A stretch of DNA of 64,000 bases from Hymenobacter sp. BRD128 (GTDB lineage Bacteria > Bacteroidota > Bacteroidia > Cytophagales > Hymenobacteraceae). The translations under genes were made by a program, and so were the position numbers. Below are positions 52,912 to 61,450 of the stretch, piece after piece; positions within the stretch are counted from its first letter, which is position 1; each line of letters starts with the position of its first letter. The notes under the pieces are model-generated. The model saw nothing but the letters and a program-made list of their open reading frames with translations, made no database searches and was not told where the DNA came from. The stretch lies in the NCBI RefSeq assembly GCF_013256625.1, contig NZ_CP053908.1, positions 2,666,001 to 2,730,000 on the forward strand, in the 5' to 3' direction.

Positions 52912-53334
52912 CTAGGAGGTAGCTCGCCGCACCACTTCTTTTAGGATGCCCAGGTTGGCATCAGCCAGGCGCACAGCTACAAAGCAGTGCCACTGGCCGT
53001 CAACCGCCGGGCGCACGTGGTGCAGCTGGTCATCGAGCAGCACCGATATATCGAGCAGCGGCCCACCAAGCCAAGCTCCCGTGGCCAGAGCCTCGTTTAT
53101 GGTGCGCAGCAGCTTGGTATTGCGTAGGCTAAGCTGGTTGGGATTGTAGCTGGAGCTAGCGGTGTAAGATGCCAGAATGGTCCCGTTCTGGTTTTCTACC
53201 ACGTAAGCTAGCAGCAGCTCAGGCAGCTCCTGCAGCAGCTTGGCCAGCATCGCCTCGGCCCGGTGGCCGGCGTCGCCGGGTTTGGCTACTACTATTTTTT
53301 TTATCTGTAACCGGTTGAAAAAGGGAAAATTCAT
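52912..53334 (-). CDS. Divergent roadblock-like protein
   Basis: 140 residues. It aligns by eye with the adjacent roadblock protein: ELPELLLAYVVENQNGTILA against ELPTLVAVAVVETETGMPLA, and DQLHHVRPAVDGQWHCFVAV against DQLHLLKLSPTGDKFIYLAV. The N-terminus carries an extra NFPFFNRLQIKKIVVAKPG segment. Probable duplication and divergence; the two might heterodimerise. Function unknown. Confidence 0.75.
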   Translation of the reverse strand: MNFPFFNRLQIKKIVVAKPGDAGHRAEAMLAKLLQELPELLLAYVVENQNGTILASYTASSSYNPNQLSLRNTKLLRTINEALATGAWLGGPLLDISVLLDDQLHHVRPAVDGQWHCFVAVRLADANLGILKEVVRRATS

Positions 53335-53485
53335 TCGTCAGGAAGCGTGTAGAGCCCCAGGCAGCTGATGGATTCCAGCGCGGGCAGTGCGCCAGGCCCT
53401 GACCTGAGATAAGCAGCTGCTACCCGCCAGGCCGCGCGGGCCAGGGGCTTGGCTGGCGCGCCCCAAGCGGCAGGCGCTGGTAGAA

Positions 53486-53534
53486 GAAACACGGCCGGCG
53501 GCTCTCTACGGCTGTTTTATACCGGTCGTGTTTC
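53486..53534. repeat. Inverted repeat downstream of the 53564 gene
   Basis: GAAACACGGCCGG (53486-53498) pairs with CCGGTCGTGTTTC (53522-53534) with one G:U-type mismatch. It lies in the 229-base gap between two minus-strand genes and may act as a terminator. Nothing else is recognisable in that gap. Confidence 0.5.
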
Positions 53535-53563
53535 ATTGATTACCTAACTTTTATTATCAGGGC

Positions 53564-54256
53564 TTAGAATTGCCACCAATGGTGTTTTTTGGGCCGGTCG
53601 GTGCGCGGCAGCAGCGTCACGTTCTGTACGCCCCGCCCAGTTACCTGTACCATTTCTTCGGTATAGCCCCCGTAGCCAAATTGCAGCTGGGTAGCTTTGT
53701 GTGCAGGCACAGCTAAGGTGTATTTGCCTTGCGCATCGGTGCTCACGCCCCGGCCGCTGAGTTTGTCAATAATAGTAGCACCAATCAGCGGGCGGCCATT
53801 CTCGTCCAAAATACGGCCGTTTACGGTGGTCAGACTGTTGCTTTCGAGCACACTGGCTGCCTCGTCGGCTACCGGGGCAGCTGCCACCGGGGCTTCGATG
53901 ACAGCCGGCATGCCTACCGTGGGGTGCAGCGCCGAAGTATTGGCCGCAAACACGGCGCCGCTCACTAGGATGCCTACGGCCAGCAGTGCGCCGGCCCGCT
54001 GCCGGAAACGAGCGGGCTCGGTCCGAATCAGGTGCAGTTGGTTTTGCAGCCAGCCTACGGGGCGCACGTCGTGCCCGCCGGCCTGCAGCGCATGAAAGCG
54101 CTGAAATGTTTCGCCGCCTTTAGTCGGATTAGCTTTCAGGTACGCATCGACTAGCTCGGTATTCGTGCCTGATAAGTCGCCTCGCAGGTACGCATCGCGG
54201 TAGCCGGGCAAAAGCTCGCCGGTAGCCGGATGAAAAGGGTTGGTAGTTATCGCCAT
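53564..54256 (-). CDS. Membrane-anchored protein with C-terminal carboxypeptidase-regulatory-like domain
   Basis: 230 residues. The first ~85 are cytoplasmic-type (GYRDAYLRGDLSGTNTELVD), then one membrane helix (AGALLAVGILVSGAVFAA), an Ala/Val-rich linker, and a C-terminal beta domain LTTVNGRILDENGRPLIGAT with VSTDAQGKYTLAVP, as found at the start of SusC/TonB receptors. The N-terminal part resembles the start of membrane-anchored regulators acting with ECF factors, but no partner sigma is adjacent. Function unknown. Confidence 0.75.
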   Translation of the reverse strand: MAITTNPFHPATGELLPGYRDAYLRGDLSGTNTELVDAYLKANPTKGGETFQRFHALQAGGHDVRPVGWLQNQLHLIRTEPARFRQRAGALLAVGILVSGAVFAANTSALHPTVGMPAVIEAPVAAAPVADEAASVLESNSLTTVNGRILDENGRPLIGATIIDKLSGRGVSTDAQGKYTLAVPAHKATQLQFGYGGYTEEMVQVTGRGVQNVTLLPRTDRPKKHHWWQF

Positions 54257-54681
54257 GTTTTTAGAAGGAAAGAAGTAGAGAGGTAGAGAGCAGCGGCGGA
54301 AAGGCTAGTGATAACTAATAGAGGCGTAACTAAGACAAGACGAGCAACTGAGCGGAAACCAGAATATTATCGGACAAGCAGTGAGCAAAACCACCCCCTT
54401 CGGTGTAGGCCCTGCTAGCGGCCTTAGATGAATAAGCCAAAATCCTGGCTAGACGACGCAGGCGGCGGGTTTAAATAAAACTCCCTCCTCTCGGCGCTGC
54501 TGCCAGTTACCGCTCCGGCTACCTTGCGCCGCTAAAAGTGCCCGCCGCCGGGCTCAATCCTTTATAAATACCATTCGCGTTTACCTCGTCGGCGGGTTGC
54601 CACGCTTGCCTGCTAGCAGGCGGGCCGGCGCTCCGGCCGGCCGCCCCCCAGCCAGTACCTTTGTAGTTTACTTGCCTGCTT
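54257..54681. other. Intergenic region without a gene (425 bp)
   Basis: No coding sequence is supported. It holds a TACCTTTG promoter element at its right end and two GC-rich inverted repeats (CCTGCTAGCAGG near 54610, and a GCCGGCGCTCCGGC-type repeat near 54625). Divergent genes start at both ends, so it is a likely two-way control region. Confidence 0.6.
54656..54663 (+). promoter_or_regulatory. TACCTTTG promoter -7 element of the GT2 gene
   Basis: TACCTTTG lies 18 bases before the ATG at 54682, giving a very short leader. It matches the Bacteroidota consensus. Confidence 0.6.
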
Positions 54682-55698
54682 ATGCCGCCGCTCGCCACAC
54701 CCACTGCCAATACTGCCTTCACCGGTCTCATCTCGGTGGTTGCGCCGCTCTATAATGAGATGGACACCGTGGCCCAGCTCGTGCACCGCGTGGCGGCCGT
54801 GATGCAGCAGCACCACTACGACTACGAGCTGATACTGGTGAACGACGGCAGCACCGACCGCAGCTGGCAGCTCATGCAGGAACTGGCTAGCCACGACCGC
54901 CACCTGGTGGCCATCGACCTGGCCGGCAACTACGGCCAGACGCTGAGTTTGCGCGCCGGCTTTGCCCAGGCGCGCGGCGAGGTGATTATCGCGATGGATG
55001 GCGACTTGCAGCACGACCCGGCGTATATCCCGCAGTTTATCAGCCTCATCAACGAGGGCTACGACATGGTGGGCGGCGCCAAGGCCAAGCGGCCCGAGGG
55101 GCCGATTGCCACGGCGCTAGCCACCACGGCGCACGGCATCATCCGGCGCTTGTCGGGGGTGCAGCTGCGCTACTTTGGGGCTACCTACAAGGCGTATCGA
55201 AGCTACCTGGTGAAGCATGTGGAGATGCTCGGCGATGCGCACCGCTTTCTGGGGGCGCTGGTGGCGCGCAAGAACCTGCGCTACTGCGAGTTCCCGATTG
55301 AGATTCACGAGCGGCAGTTTGGCCAGAGCAACTACAAGATTAGCAAGCTCTTCTACGTTATTCTGGACCTGTTTATTCTGCGGTTTTTTATCGTGCACTC
55401 GCGCAAGCCGTTCCGGCTGTTTGGGCTAGCGGGGCTGCTGAGCCTGCTCACGGGCGGGGTGCTGGCGGGGCAGTTTTTGATTCGCTCCATCTTCTTTGGG
55501 CTCAATATTGAAGCTCACTACCCGCTTGAATTTATTTTCAGCCTGTTCCTGATAATGGCCGGCATTTTTCTGCTCTGCTTCGGCGTGCTGGCCGAGATTG
55601 GAATGTATAACTACTATTCGCGGCGCGCGCGCAAGCCCTACGTGGTGCGGCACCTGGCCACCTCGGCTGCCCACGAGCCGGTGCGGGAGTCTCGTTAG
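54682..55698 (+). CDS. Polyprenyl-phosphate glycosyltransferase, GT2 family
   Basis: 338 residues. The GT2 catalytic domain has VVAPLYNEMDTVAQLV, ILVNDGSTDRSW, VIIAMDGDLQHDP (DxD-type metal site) and HERQFGQSNYKISKLF; two C-terminal helices anchor it (LAGLLSLLTGGVLAGQFLI, FSLFLIMAGIFLLCFGV). The layout matches dolichol/undecaprenyl-phosphate sugar synthases such as ArnC/GtrB. It would load a sugar onto undecaprenyl phosphate for transfer in the periplasm. It starts a plus-strand run with a deacetylase gene; the facing minus-strand genes may complete the pathway. Confidence 0.88.
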   Translation: MPPLATPTANTAFTGLISVVAPLYNEMDTVAQLVHRVAAVMQQHHYDYELILVNDGSTDRSWQLMQELASHDRHLVAIDLAGNYGQTLSLRAGFAQARGEVIIAMDGDLQHDPAYIPQFISLINEGYDMVGGAKAKRPEGPIATALATTAHGIIRRLSGVQLRYFGATYKAYRSYLVKHVEMLGDAHRFLGALVARKNLRYCEFPIEIHERQFGQSNYKISKLFYVILDLFILRFFIVHSRKPFRLFGLAGLLSLLTGGVLAGQFLIRSIFFGLNIEAHYPLEFIFSLFLIMAGIFLLCFGVLAEIGMYNYYSRRARKPYVVRHLATSAAHEPVRESR

Positions 55699-55753
55699 GT
55701 ATCGAACCTGCATCCAGCGCCGCAGAGGCTCCTATACTACCCGCCGTACTACG

Positions 55754-56554
55754 TTGAAAAAGCTCATTATCAACTGCGACGACTTCGGCTGGGATGCGCC
55801 CGCTACCCAAGCCATTCTGGAGCTGGGCGCGGCCGGGCAGGTGAGCAGCACCACCGTGATGGCCAATTTTGCCCCCGCCGCCGACCTGCGCGCGCTGGCC
55901 CGGCTGGCCTCCCCCACCCTCTCGGTGGGCCTGCACCTGACCCTGAACGCCGGCCAGCCGCTGAGCGCCGCCTCGGCCGTGCCCTCGCTGGTGGACGATA
56001 AAGGGCAGTTTTACGCTTCCAGCCAGCTGTGGCAGCGCTACCTGCGCGGGCAGGTGCGCCGCGAAGAAATAAAGCAGGAAGTAGCCGCCCAGCTGCGCCG
56101 CCTGGCCGCTGCCGGGCTAGCCCCCACCCACGCCGACAGCCACCAGCACCTGCACCAATACCCGCTGCTGGGGCCGGCGCTGCTGGGCATCCTGCGCGAG
56201 TTGGGCGTGCGCCGGGTGCGCCGCCTTACGGCCACCGGGCGCCTCGACGGGCGCGGACTGGTGCTGCAAGTTTTTGCCGCGAGCAGCCAGCTAGCCCTGC
56301 GCGGCTTTGCCACGCCGGGCGCGCTGGTGAGCACGTTTTCGACCGAGGCGGCCAGCGCCGCGGGCTTTCGGCGCGGGGTGGCGGCGGCGTTTCGGCAGGC
56401 TAGCGTGGTCGAGTTTATGAGCCACCCGGGGCTGAGCGAGCGCCCCGGCTCGCCGCTGATGCGGGTGCCGGAATATGAATTTTGGCGCGGCGGTGCGGCT
56501 AGCGAAATCCTGCGCGAGCTGGGTGGCGAGCTGGTGAGCTACGCAGAAGTATAG
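55754..56554 (+). CDS. ChbG/HpnK (YdjC) family deacetylase
   Basis: 266 residues from a TTG at 55754; no ATG fits, and the start gives the family N-terminus MKKLIINCDDFGWD. Metal-binding acidic and His residues are in that motif, in SVGLHLTLNAG and in THADSHQHLHQYPLL. The family removes N-acetyl groups from carbohydrates such as chitooligosaccharides or hopanoid/lipid sugars. Next to a GT2 gene it probably edits a lipid-linked sugar. It follows the GT2 gene by 55 bases. Confidence 0.9.
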   Translation: MKKLIINCDDFGWDAPATQAILELGAAGQVSSTTVMANFAPAADLRALARLASPTLSVGLHLTLNAGQPLSAASAVPSLVDDKGQFYASSQLWQRYLRGQVRREEIKQEVAAQLRRLAAAGLAPTHADSHQHLHQYPLLGPALLGILRELGVRRVRRLTATGRLDGRGLVLQVFAASSQLALRGFATPGALVSTFSTEAASAAGFRRGVAAAFRQASVVEFMSHPGLSERPGSPLMRVPEYEFWRGGAASEILRELGGELVSYAEV

Positions 56555-56637
56555 AATTATTTTCTAATTCATTTTTCAATCAAGTTTCACCTGCTACATT
56601 CACGGCCAGTAATCCCAGCTACTGCCTTGTTTACCGC

Positions 56638-57039
56638 ATGAAATTACTGCTACTCGCTGCTGCGCTGCTGACACTGCCCAGCCGCCCGGCCATCGCTCAA
56701 CGTGCGCCGCTTACTGCGCCGCTAGACAGTGCTGCGCTACTACACCAGCTTTTCAAGCACGAGCGACGCATCGGGCTGCTTGGATTGGGGGCCACCACTG
56801 GCGTGAGAAGCGGCTTAACTGCATTGCACGACCCAAGCAAAACACGTCAACTTATTGGCGGACTAGCGATAGGAGCGAATAGCGGTTTACTGGTAATGCT
56901 GGGGATAAATCTAATAAAATTCAGCCGTCGGCGCGAACGGGAAGCTATTGAGCAGCTTCAACAACACCAACCGCTGCGACCATATGTACAAAAGAGCTAT
57001 GCGCTAGCCTTGCTGAAAGCAACAGTGCCGCACCATTAG
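56638..57039 (+). CDS. Exported or membrane protein, unknown
   Basis: 133 residues. The signal peptide MKLLLLAAALLTLPSRPAIAQ is followed by HQLFKHERRIGLLGLGATTG and a hydrophobic segment LIGGLAIGANSGLLVMLGINLI, then a charged tail. No family recognised. It overlaps the end of the convergent flippase-like gene by four bases. The 83-base gap before it is AT-rich. Confidence 0.65.
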   Translation: MKLLLLAAALLTLPSRPAIAQRAPLTAPLDSAALLHQLFKHERRIGLLGLGATTGVRSGLTALHDPSKTRQLIGGLAIGANSGLLVMLGINLIKFSRRREREAIEQLQQHQPLRPYVQKSYALALLKATVPHH

Positions 57040-57962
57040 TCAGGCCGCACCCGCTCTACTTTTACTAGCGCGCCCACCAGCGATACCAGGGCTGTGATGA
57101 CGTAAAACAGCACGCTCACGCTCACCGCCACCGGTGCACTCAACGCAAAAGCCTGGGCACCGTACAGAAACGTGAGCTCGCGCGCGCCCAGCCCGCCCAC
57201 CGTGAGCGGCAGCACCGCCGCGATGCTCGACGCCAGAAATACCAGCAGGTAGGGCAGCACCGGCCCATTAGCCGCCCCCAGCGCCGCCAGCAGCGCCCAG
57301 GCGCACAGCACCTGCGCACCCTGCACGCCCAGCGCCTCCCAGGAGGTGCGTCCGAAGGCCGAACGAAACTCGCCAAAGCCCCAGCGGCCCAGCACATAGC
57401 TCAGCGCCAGCCCTAGCGGGATGAGCGCCAGCGGCACGGCGCGCCACCACGCGGGCAGGGCCAGCGCGCCCGCCGCACGCAGCTCGATGGCGGGCACCAC
57501 GGCCAGCAGCGCCAGCAATAGCACCAGCAGGGCTAACATGCCGCTGAGTCTATCGAGCAGCAAGGCCCGAAAAATGAGGCCGCGCCGCCCCGGAAACTCC
57601 TTGCCCAGCAGATATACCTTGTAGCCGTCGCCGCCGATGCCGCCGGGCAAAAACAGGTTGTAGAACATGCCCAGCCAGTACAAGCGCAGGTTGTAGCGCT
57701 CGGTGAGCTGAATGCCGACGGCCCGAAAAAACGTGTTGAGCCGCACCGAGGAGATGAGCTTCGAGAGCGTGAACAGCGCCGCCGCCAGAACTAGCCAGCC
57801 CGGCCGGGCCTGGCGCAGGGTGCGGCCCAGGGCGGGCAGGTCGAGGTGGCGGGCCACCAGCCACAGGGCCGCCGCCATAAAGGCCAGCTTGGCCAGCAGC
57901 GCGAAGGAGCGCCGCCAGGCCGGCGCGGCGGGGGCCGGCGCATCGTCGTCGCTAGCCCTCAT
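57036..57962 (-). CDS. Lysylphosphatidylglycerol synthase-like transmembrane (flippase-type) protein
   Basis: 308 residues with about eight helices. The YbhN/AglD2-type family is recognised by YWLGMFYNLFLPGGIGGDGYKV and LTVGGLGARELTFLYG. Some relatives are implicated in moving lipid-linked sugars. Its start (ATG at 57962) overlaps the stop of the upstream glycosyltransferase as ATGA, so the two are co-translated. The adjacent GT39 and facing GT2 and deacetylase genes support a glycolipid role, by inference. Confidence 0.88.
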   Translation of the reverse strand: MRASDDDAPAPAAPAWRRSFALLAKLAFMAAALWLVARHLDLPALGRTLRQARPGWLVLAAALFTLSKLISSVRLNTFFRAVGIQLTERYNLRLYWLGMFYNLFLPGGIGGDGYKVYLLGKEFPGRRGLIFRALLLDRLSGMLALLVLLLALLAVVPAIELRAAGALALPAWWRAVPLALIPLGLALSYVLGRWGFGEFRSAFGRTSWEALGVQGAQVLCAWALLAALGAANGPVLPYLLVFLASSIAAVLPLTVGGLGARELTFLYGAQAFALSAPVAVSVSVLFYVITALVSLVGALVKVERVRPD

Positions 57963-59612
57963 GGCAGGTCAAACTCAACTACCCGGAACGCGATATTGCG
58001 GTCGATAACAAACCTATCGAGGGTGCGGTAGTGCAGGCCAGCGAGGCTGCGCTCATCGGCCACGTAGAGGGTGTGGGGGCGCAAGGGCAACGGGGCAAAC
58101 GTGAGCGTCTGGCCCCGCTCGCGGGCAATGTAGAAGGCCTCGACGTTGTCGAGCAGCTCGCCCGCCGGGTACAGCACCAGCGGGCGGCCCTTAGTTTCGC
58201 GGCCCACCCGAATAGCCTCGGTGCGGTATGGCACCTCGGGCGAAGTCTGCATCCGGGCCGGGAAAATAAAGATATCGAACGCCAGCCGCAGCACCAGCAG
58301 GTAGTAGCCCAGCGCCAGCAGGCGGTAGTCGGCCAGCCGCCAGAACAGGTAAGCCCCAGGGCTAGCGGCACAAACAGCGCCAGGCTGAGCAGCCCCGAAT
58401 CGGGCACGCCGCGCAACACGGCCAGCTCATCCGTTGGCATCAGGCCCAGCGCGGCGGCCAGCCGCAGCAGGGGTGGCGCCAATACTAGGATGGCGCTGGC
58501 CACCAACAGCCCCAGCAACAGGCCATCGAGCAGCCGAATGGCGACGGGCTGCGCCGGCCAGTACTTAGCATACAGCGCAATGACCACCGTCAGGCCCAGC
58601 GGCACCAGCATAAAGAGATAGCGCGGAATGGTAGCCGGCGACAACCAATACACCGGCAGAATGGCCAGAAACAGCAGCGCGTTGTAGCGCAAAAACGGCT
58701 GCCCGGCAACGATACGGCGCGTCCCCGGCACCAGCAGGCACAGTACCAGCAGCGTCCAGGGCAGAAAATGCTTGATGAAATCGAAGGGAAATAGCAGCAC
58801 GTATTGAATAGAATCGGCCAGGGGCTGAGCGGCCACCGTGCGCTGGCTCGACTGCGACCAGAGCGTAGCCAGGGCCACTTCGAGCGAGTTGTGCCGGCTG
58901 TAGATGAAAAAATACGCCCCAGAATGCTCAGCATCACCCCCACCCCGAGCACGTGCTGCCAACTAAACAAGCGCCGCCACTGCCGGGTATCGAGAAAATA
59001 AACCAGCAGGGCTAGCCCCTGAAATACCACTGAGGGCAAGCCTTTCAGCAAAAAGCCCACCGCCGTGAGCGTATACGTGAGCACGAATAAGCGCGTCCAC
59101 TGCTGGCGCTGGCCCAGGTACCACACGGCCATAAAGCCCAGCCACGTCAGCCCCGCGTGCCAGAGGTCGATAAGGCCCAGAAAGGAATCGTAGAACAGCA
59201 CCCGGCCGGTGGTCGCAAATGCCAGCGCCACCGTGAAGGCTAGCCGGCTGCCCAGCTGCGGCCGCAGCACCCGCCACAGCGCCGTAGTGTAGAGCAGCAG
59301 CGCCGCGATGGTGGGCAGGCGCAGGATAAATTCATCCTGCCGCCCGGTGAGGCGGAACAGCGCCACCAGCAGCCAGTTGAACAGCGGTGGCTTGTTATAA
59401 TAAGGCAAGCCTTGCAGCGTGGGCGCAAAAAAGTGCCCCGAGTAGTGCATTTCCAGGGCTACCAGCGCCCGAATGGGCTCGTCGACCAGCAGCGGCTGCC
59501 AGCCCAGGTGCAGCAGCAGCGCGGGCAGCGCCAGGGCCAGCGTGAGCGCTGCTACCAGCCAGGGGCGCTGGCTAAGGGCGGCAATTACCCGGCGGGCTAA
59601 CGATTCTACCAC
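57959..59612 (-). pseudogene. GT39/ArnT-type membrane glycosyltransferase, interrupted by two 1-base frameshifts
   Basis: Three frames join into a 551-residue protein if one base is added at the CCCC runs 58917-58920 (ILG + AYFFIYSRHNSLEVAL) and 58354-58357 (PLALG + AYLFWRLADYRLL). The total then divides by three and ends in an ATGA overlap with the next gene, which supports the repair. The start is GTG at 59612; the promoter element upstream excludes the longer frame. GT-C features: VDEPIRALVALEMHYSGHFF and NKPPLFNWLLVALFRLTGR with the acidic and substrate residues of ArnT. It likely transfers a polyprenyl-linked sugar to lipid A or another glycolipid. Sequence error is more likely than decay. 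Confidence 0.85.
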
Positions 59613-59674
59613 AGATTTGGTTAAGTATACTGAAAGTGCCCTGGCGGCCGGGCCGGTTGCGGCCTCAGCAGCGC

Positions 59675-59682
59675 AAAGGTAC
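59675..59682 (-). promoter_or_regulatory. TACCTTTG promoter -7 element of the GT39 gene
   Basis: CAAAGGTA on the plus strand is TACCTTTG on the minus strand, 63 bases before the GTG at 59612. It supports the shorter start. Confidence 0.55.
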
Positions 59683-59746
59683 ATCCCTGGCACAGGCTGT
59701 TTCACTTTTCCAAGCTCAGCTTTGTGCTCGCTTCTTATCGTTTTCG

Positions 59747-59754
59747 TAAGTTTG
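59747..59754 (+). promoter_or_regulatory. TAAGTTTG promoter of fur
   Basis: TAAGTTTG fits TAnnTTTG and TTTG at 59721-59724 lies 22 bases upstream as a -33 candidate. The ATG follows 4 bases later, so the transcript would be nearly leaderless. Confidence 0.6.
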
Positions 59755-59758
59755 GCTT

Positions 59759-60205
59759 ATGTCGTCTACTCCTGCCACTTCTGCTGCCCCCGACCGCCTG
59801 GCCCAAACGCTGCTGCGCCACGGCCTGCGCCAAACGCCCGTGCGCCGCGCCGTGCTCGCCGCCCTCACCGGCAAGGGCTACGCCCTTACCGGCGCCGAGA
59901 TTGAGCAGGAAATCGGGGCCGATACCGACCGCATTACCCTTTACCGCACCCTCAAAAGCTTCGAGCAGCAGGGCCTTATTCACCGCGTCATCGACGATAC
60001 CGACGTGCTGCGCTACGCTGCCTGCTCCATCGAGTGCTCAGCCGATGCGCATTTTGATAATCATGTGCACTTCAAGTGCGGCGTGTGCAGCCACACCTAC
60101 TGCCTGAGCCAGGTGGCCATTCCGGCCGTGCAGCTGCCCGGCGGCTTTCAGGCCCAGCGGCGCGATTTTCTACTTTCGGGCACCTGCCAGTTCTGCCAGG
60201 GCTGA
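59759..60205 (+). CDS. Fur family metal-responsive repressor
   Basis: 148 residues. The winged-helix domain has LLRHGLRQTPVRRAVLAALTG, IEQEIGADTDRITLYRTLKSFEQQGLIHRV (recognition helix), then a dimerisation domain with HFDNHVHFKCGVCSHTYCL and TCQFCQG supplying two CxxC zinc ligands. It may sense iron or zinc; the regulatory-site His/Glu pattern does not tell which. No Fur box was searched in detail. An AT-rich repeat follows. Confidence 0.9.
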   Translation: MSSTPATSAAPDRLAQTLLRHGLRQTPVRRAVLAALTGKGYALTGAEIEQEIGADTDRITLYRTLKSFEQQGLIHRVIDDTDVLRYAACSIECSADAHFDNHVHFKCGVCSHTYCLSQVAIPAVQLPGGFQAQRRDFLLSGTCQFCQG

Positions 60206-60267
60206 GTTATGAATTATGATGCCCTTTACTCTATTCATAATTTCTAATTCATAACTCATAATTGACT
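60206..60267. repeat. AT-rich inverted repeat between fur and the EamA gene
   Basis: GAGTTATGAATTATGA at the left pairs with CATAATTTCTAATTCATAACTC at the right with small bulges. The composition contrasts with the flanking genes and resembles the element at 43351. Confidence 0.7.
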
Positions 60268-60681
60268 ATGTGGTGGACGTATGCCCTGCTTTCGGCCGTA
60301 TTTGCGGCGCTCACGGCGGTGCTGGCCAAGGTCGGTATCAAGGGCGTCAGCTCCGACCTGGCCACGGCCATTCGCACGGTCGTGATTTTGGTGGTGGCCT
60401 GGGGTATCGTGTTTTTCAAGGATAACCCGGCCGATATCTTTACGCTGCAGCCACGTACTTGGCTATTCCTGGGTTTGTCGGGGCTAGCCACCGGATTGTC
60501 GTGGCTGTGCTATTTCCGGGCCTTGCAGTTGGGCAAGGTGTCGCAAGTGGCTCCGGTCGATAAGCTGAGCGTGGCGCTGGCCATCGTACTATCGGTCGTT
60601 TTTCTAGGCGAAACCCTCACGCTCAAAACGGCACTAGGGGCCGCGCTCATCATTGGCGGCACCCTAGTGCTCATTCTCTGA
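60268..60681 (+). CDS. EamA family small transporter
   Basis: 137 residues with about five helices, half the usual EamA length: MWWTYALLSAVFAALTAVLAK, LGLSGLATGLSWLCYFRALQLG, APVDKLSVALAIVLSVVFLGE. Half-size members are a known subfamily and may form dimers. The substrate is unknown. The ATG at 60268 is chosen over an in-frame TTG two codons earlier. Confidence 0.88.
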   Translation: MWWTYALLSAVFAALTAVLAKVGIKGVSSDLATAIRTVVILVVAWGIVFFKDNPADIFTLQPRTWLFLGLSGLATGLSWLCYFRALQLGKVSQVAPVDKLSVALAIVLSVVFLGETLTLKTALGAALIIGGTLVLIL

Positions 60682-60703
60682 AAACTACGGCAGCCCGCTA
60701 GCC

Positions 60704-61153
60704 TTAGTTATTGCCCGCCTGAGCCGGTGTGGGCGCTTTAGCGGATTTATCATTCCGGTGCTTGCCACCGTGGGCCGAATACTGCGCAAACTGCGCCGGC
60801 GTCAGAATGCCTTGCAGGGCGGCCTTAAATTCCTGGGCATTGGCTTGCAGGGCGGTATTCTTCTCCTTATTGCTCGTGGTGCCGGTTTGAATAGCGTCGA
60901 TTTTTTGGTCGCGGGTGAGGGCGGCGGCGCGTACCTTGGCCGTGGTAGCCGCGTCGAGACCCAGCTGCCGGGCTAGCTCCTGGCTCATTTTATCGGCCCG
61001 TTGCTCGGGGGCAGCCGCGTGGTAGCTCTGGGGGCGGCTGGTCGTGGTGGCCGGGGCAGCCGGTGTGCTGGCTGGGGCTTGCTGGGCTAATGCCCCAAGT
61101 GGGCCAGCCAGCAGCAGCAGCGAAAAAGCGTGAACGCGGAGTGAGGTGCTCAT
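60704..61153 (-). CDS. Periplasmic Spy/CpxP-like helical protein
   Basis: 149 residues; signal peptide ending GALAQ, an Ala/Pro/Thr linker, then a helical domain MSQELARQLGLDAATTAKVR and ILTPAQFAQYSAHGGKH. This pattern is common in Bacteroidota proteins annotated as Spy- or DUF4890-like, which may be chaperones or metal binders. The assignment is by pattern only. It is convergent with the EamA gene. Confidence 0.75.
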   Translation of the reverse strand: MSTSLRVHAFSLLLLAGPLGALAQQAPASTPAAPATTTSRPQSYHAAAPEQRADKMSQELARQLGLDAATTAKVRAAALTRDQKIDAIQTGTTSNKEKNTALQANAQEFKAALQGILTPAQFAQYSAHGGKHRNDKSAKAPTPAQAGNN

Positions 61154-61279
61154 TGGGAGTAGCGTAAAGTGAACCAGTAAAACTCTGCCGGACAGCTGAA
61201 CAATGCATGAAGCGCCGGGCTTAAACGAAAAAAGCGTCCATCAGCCGGGGCTAAGGGACGCTTTCATTTAAAACGGGAG

Positions 61280-61353
<74 letters not shown>

Positions 61354-61450
61354 GTTTAATGGCTTTACCGCGACGCCGGTTGCGCGTTGGTTCTGCAAAA
61401 GTACGGCGATTTTTGGCTTGTGCAAGCCCTAGCGGCAACATTCTTCGCAA

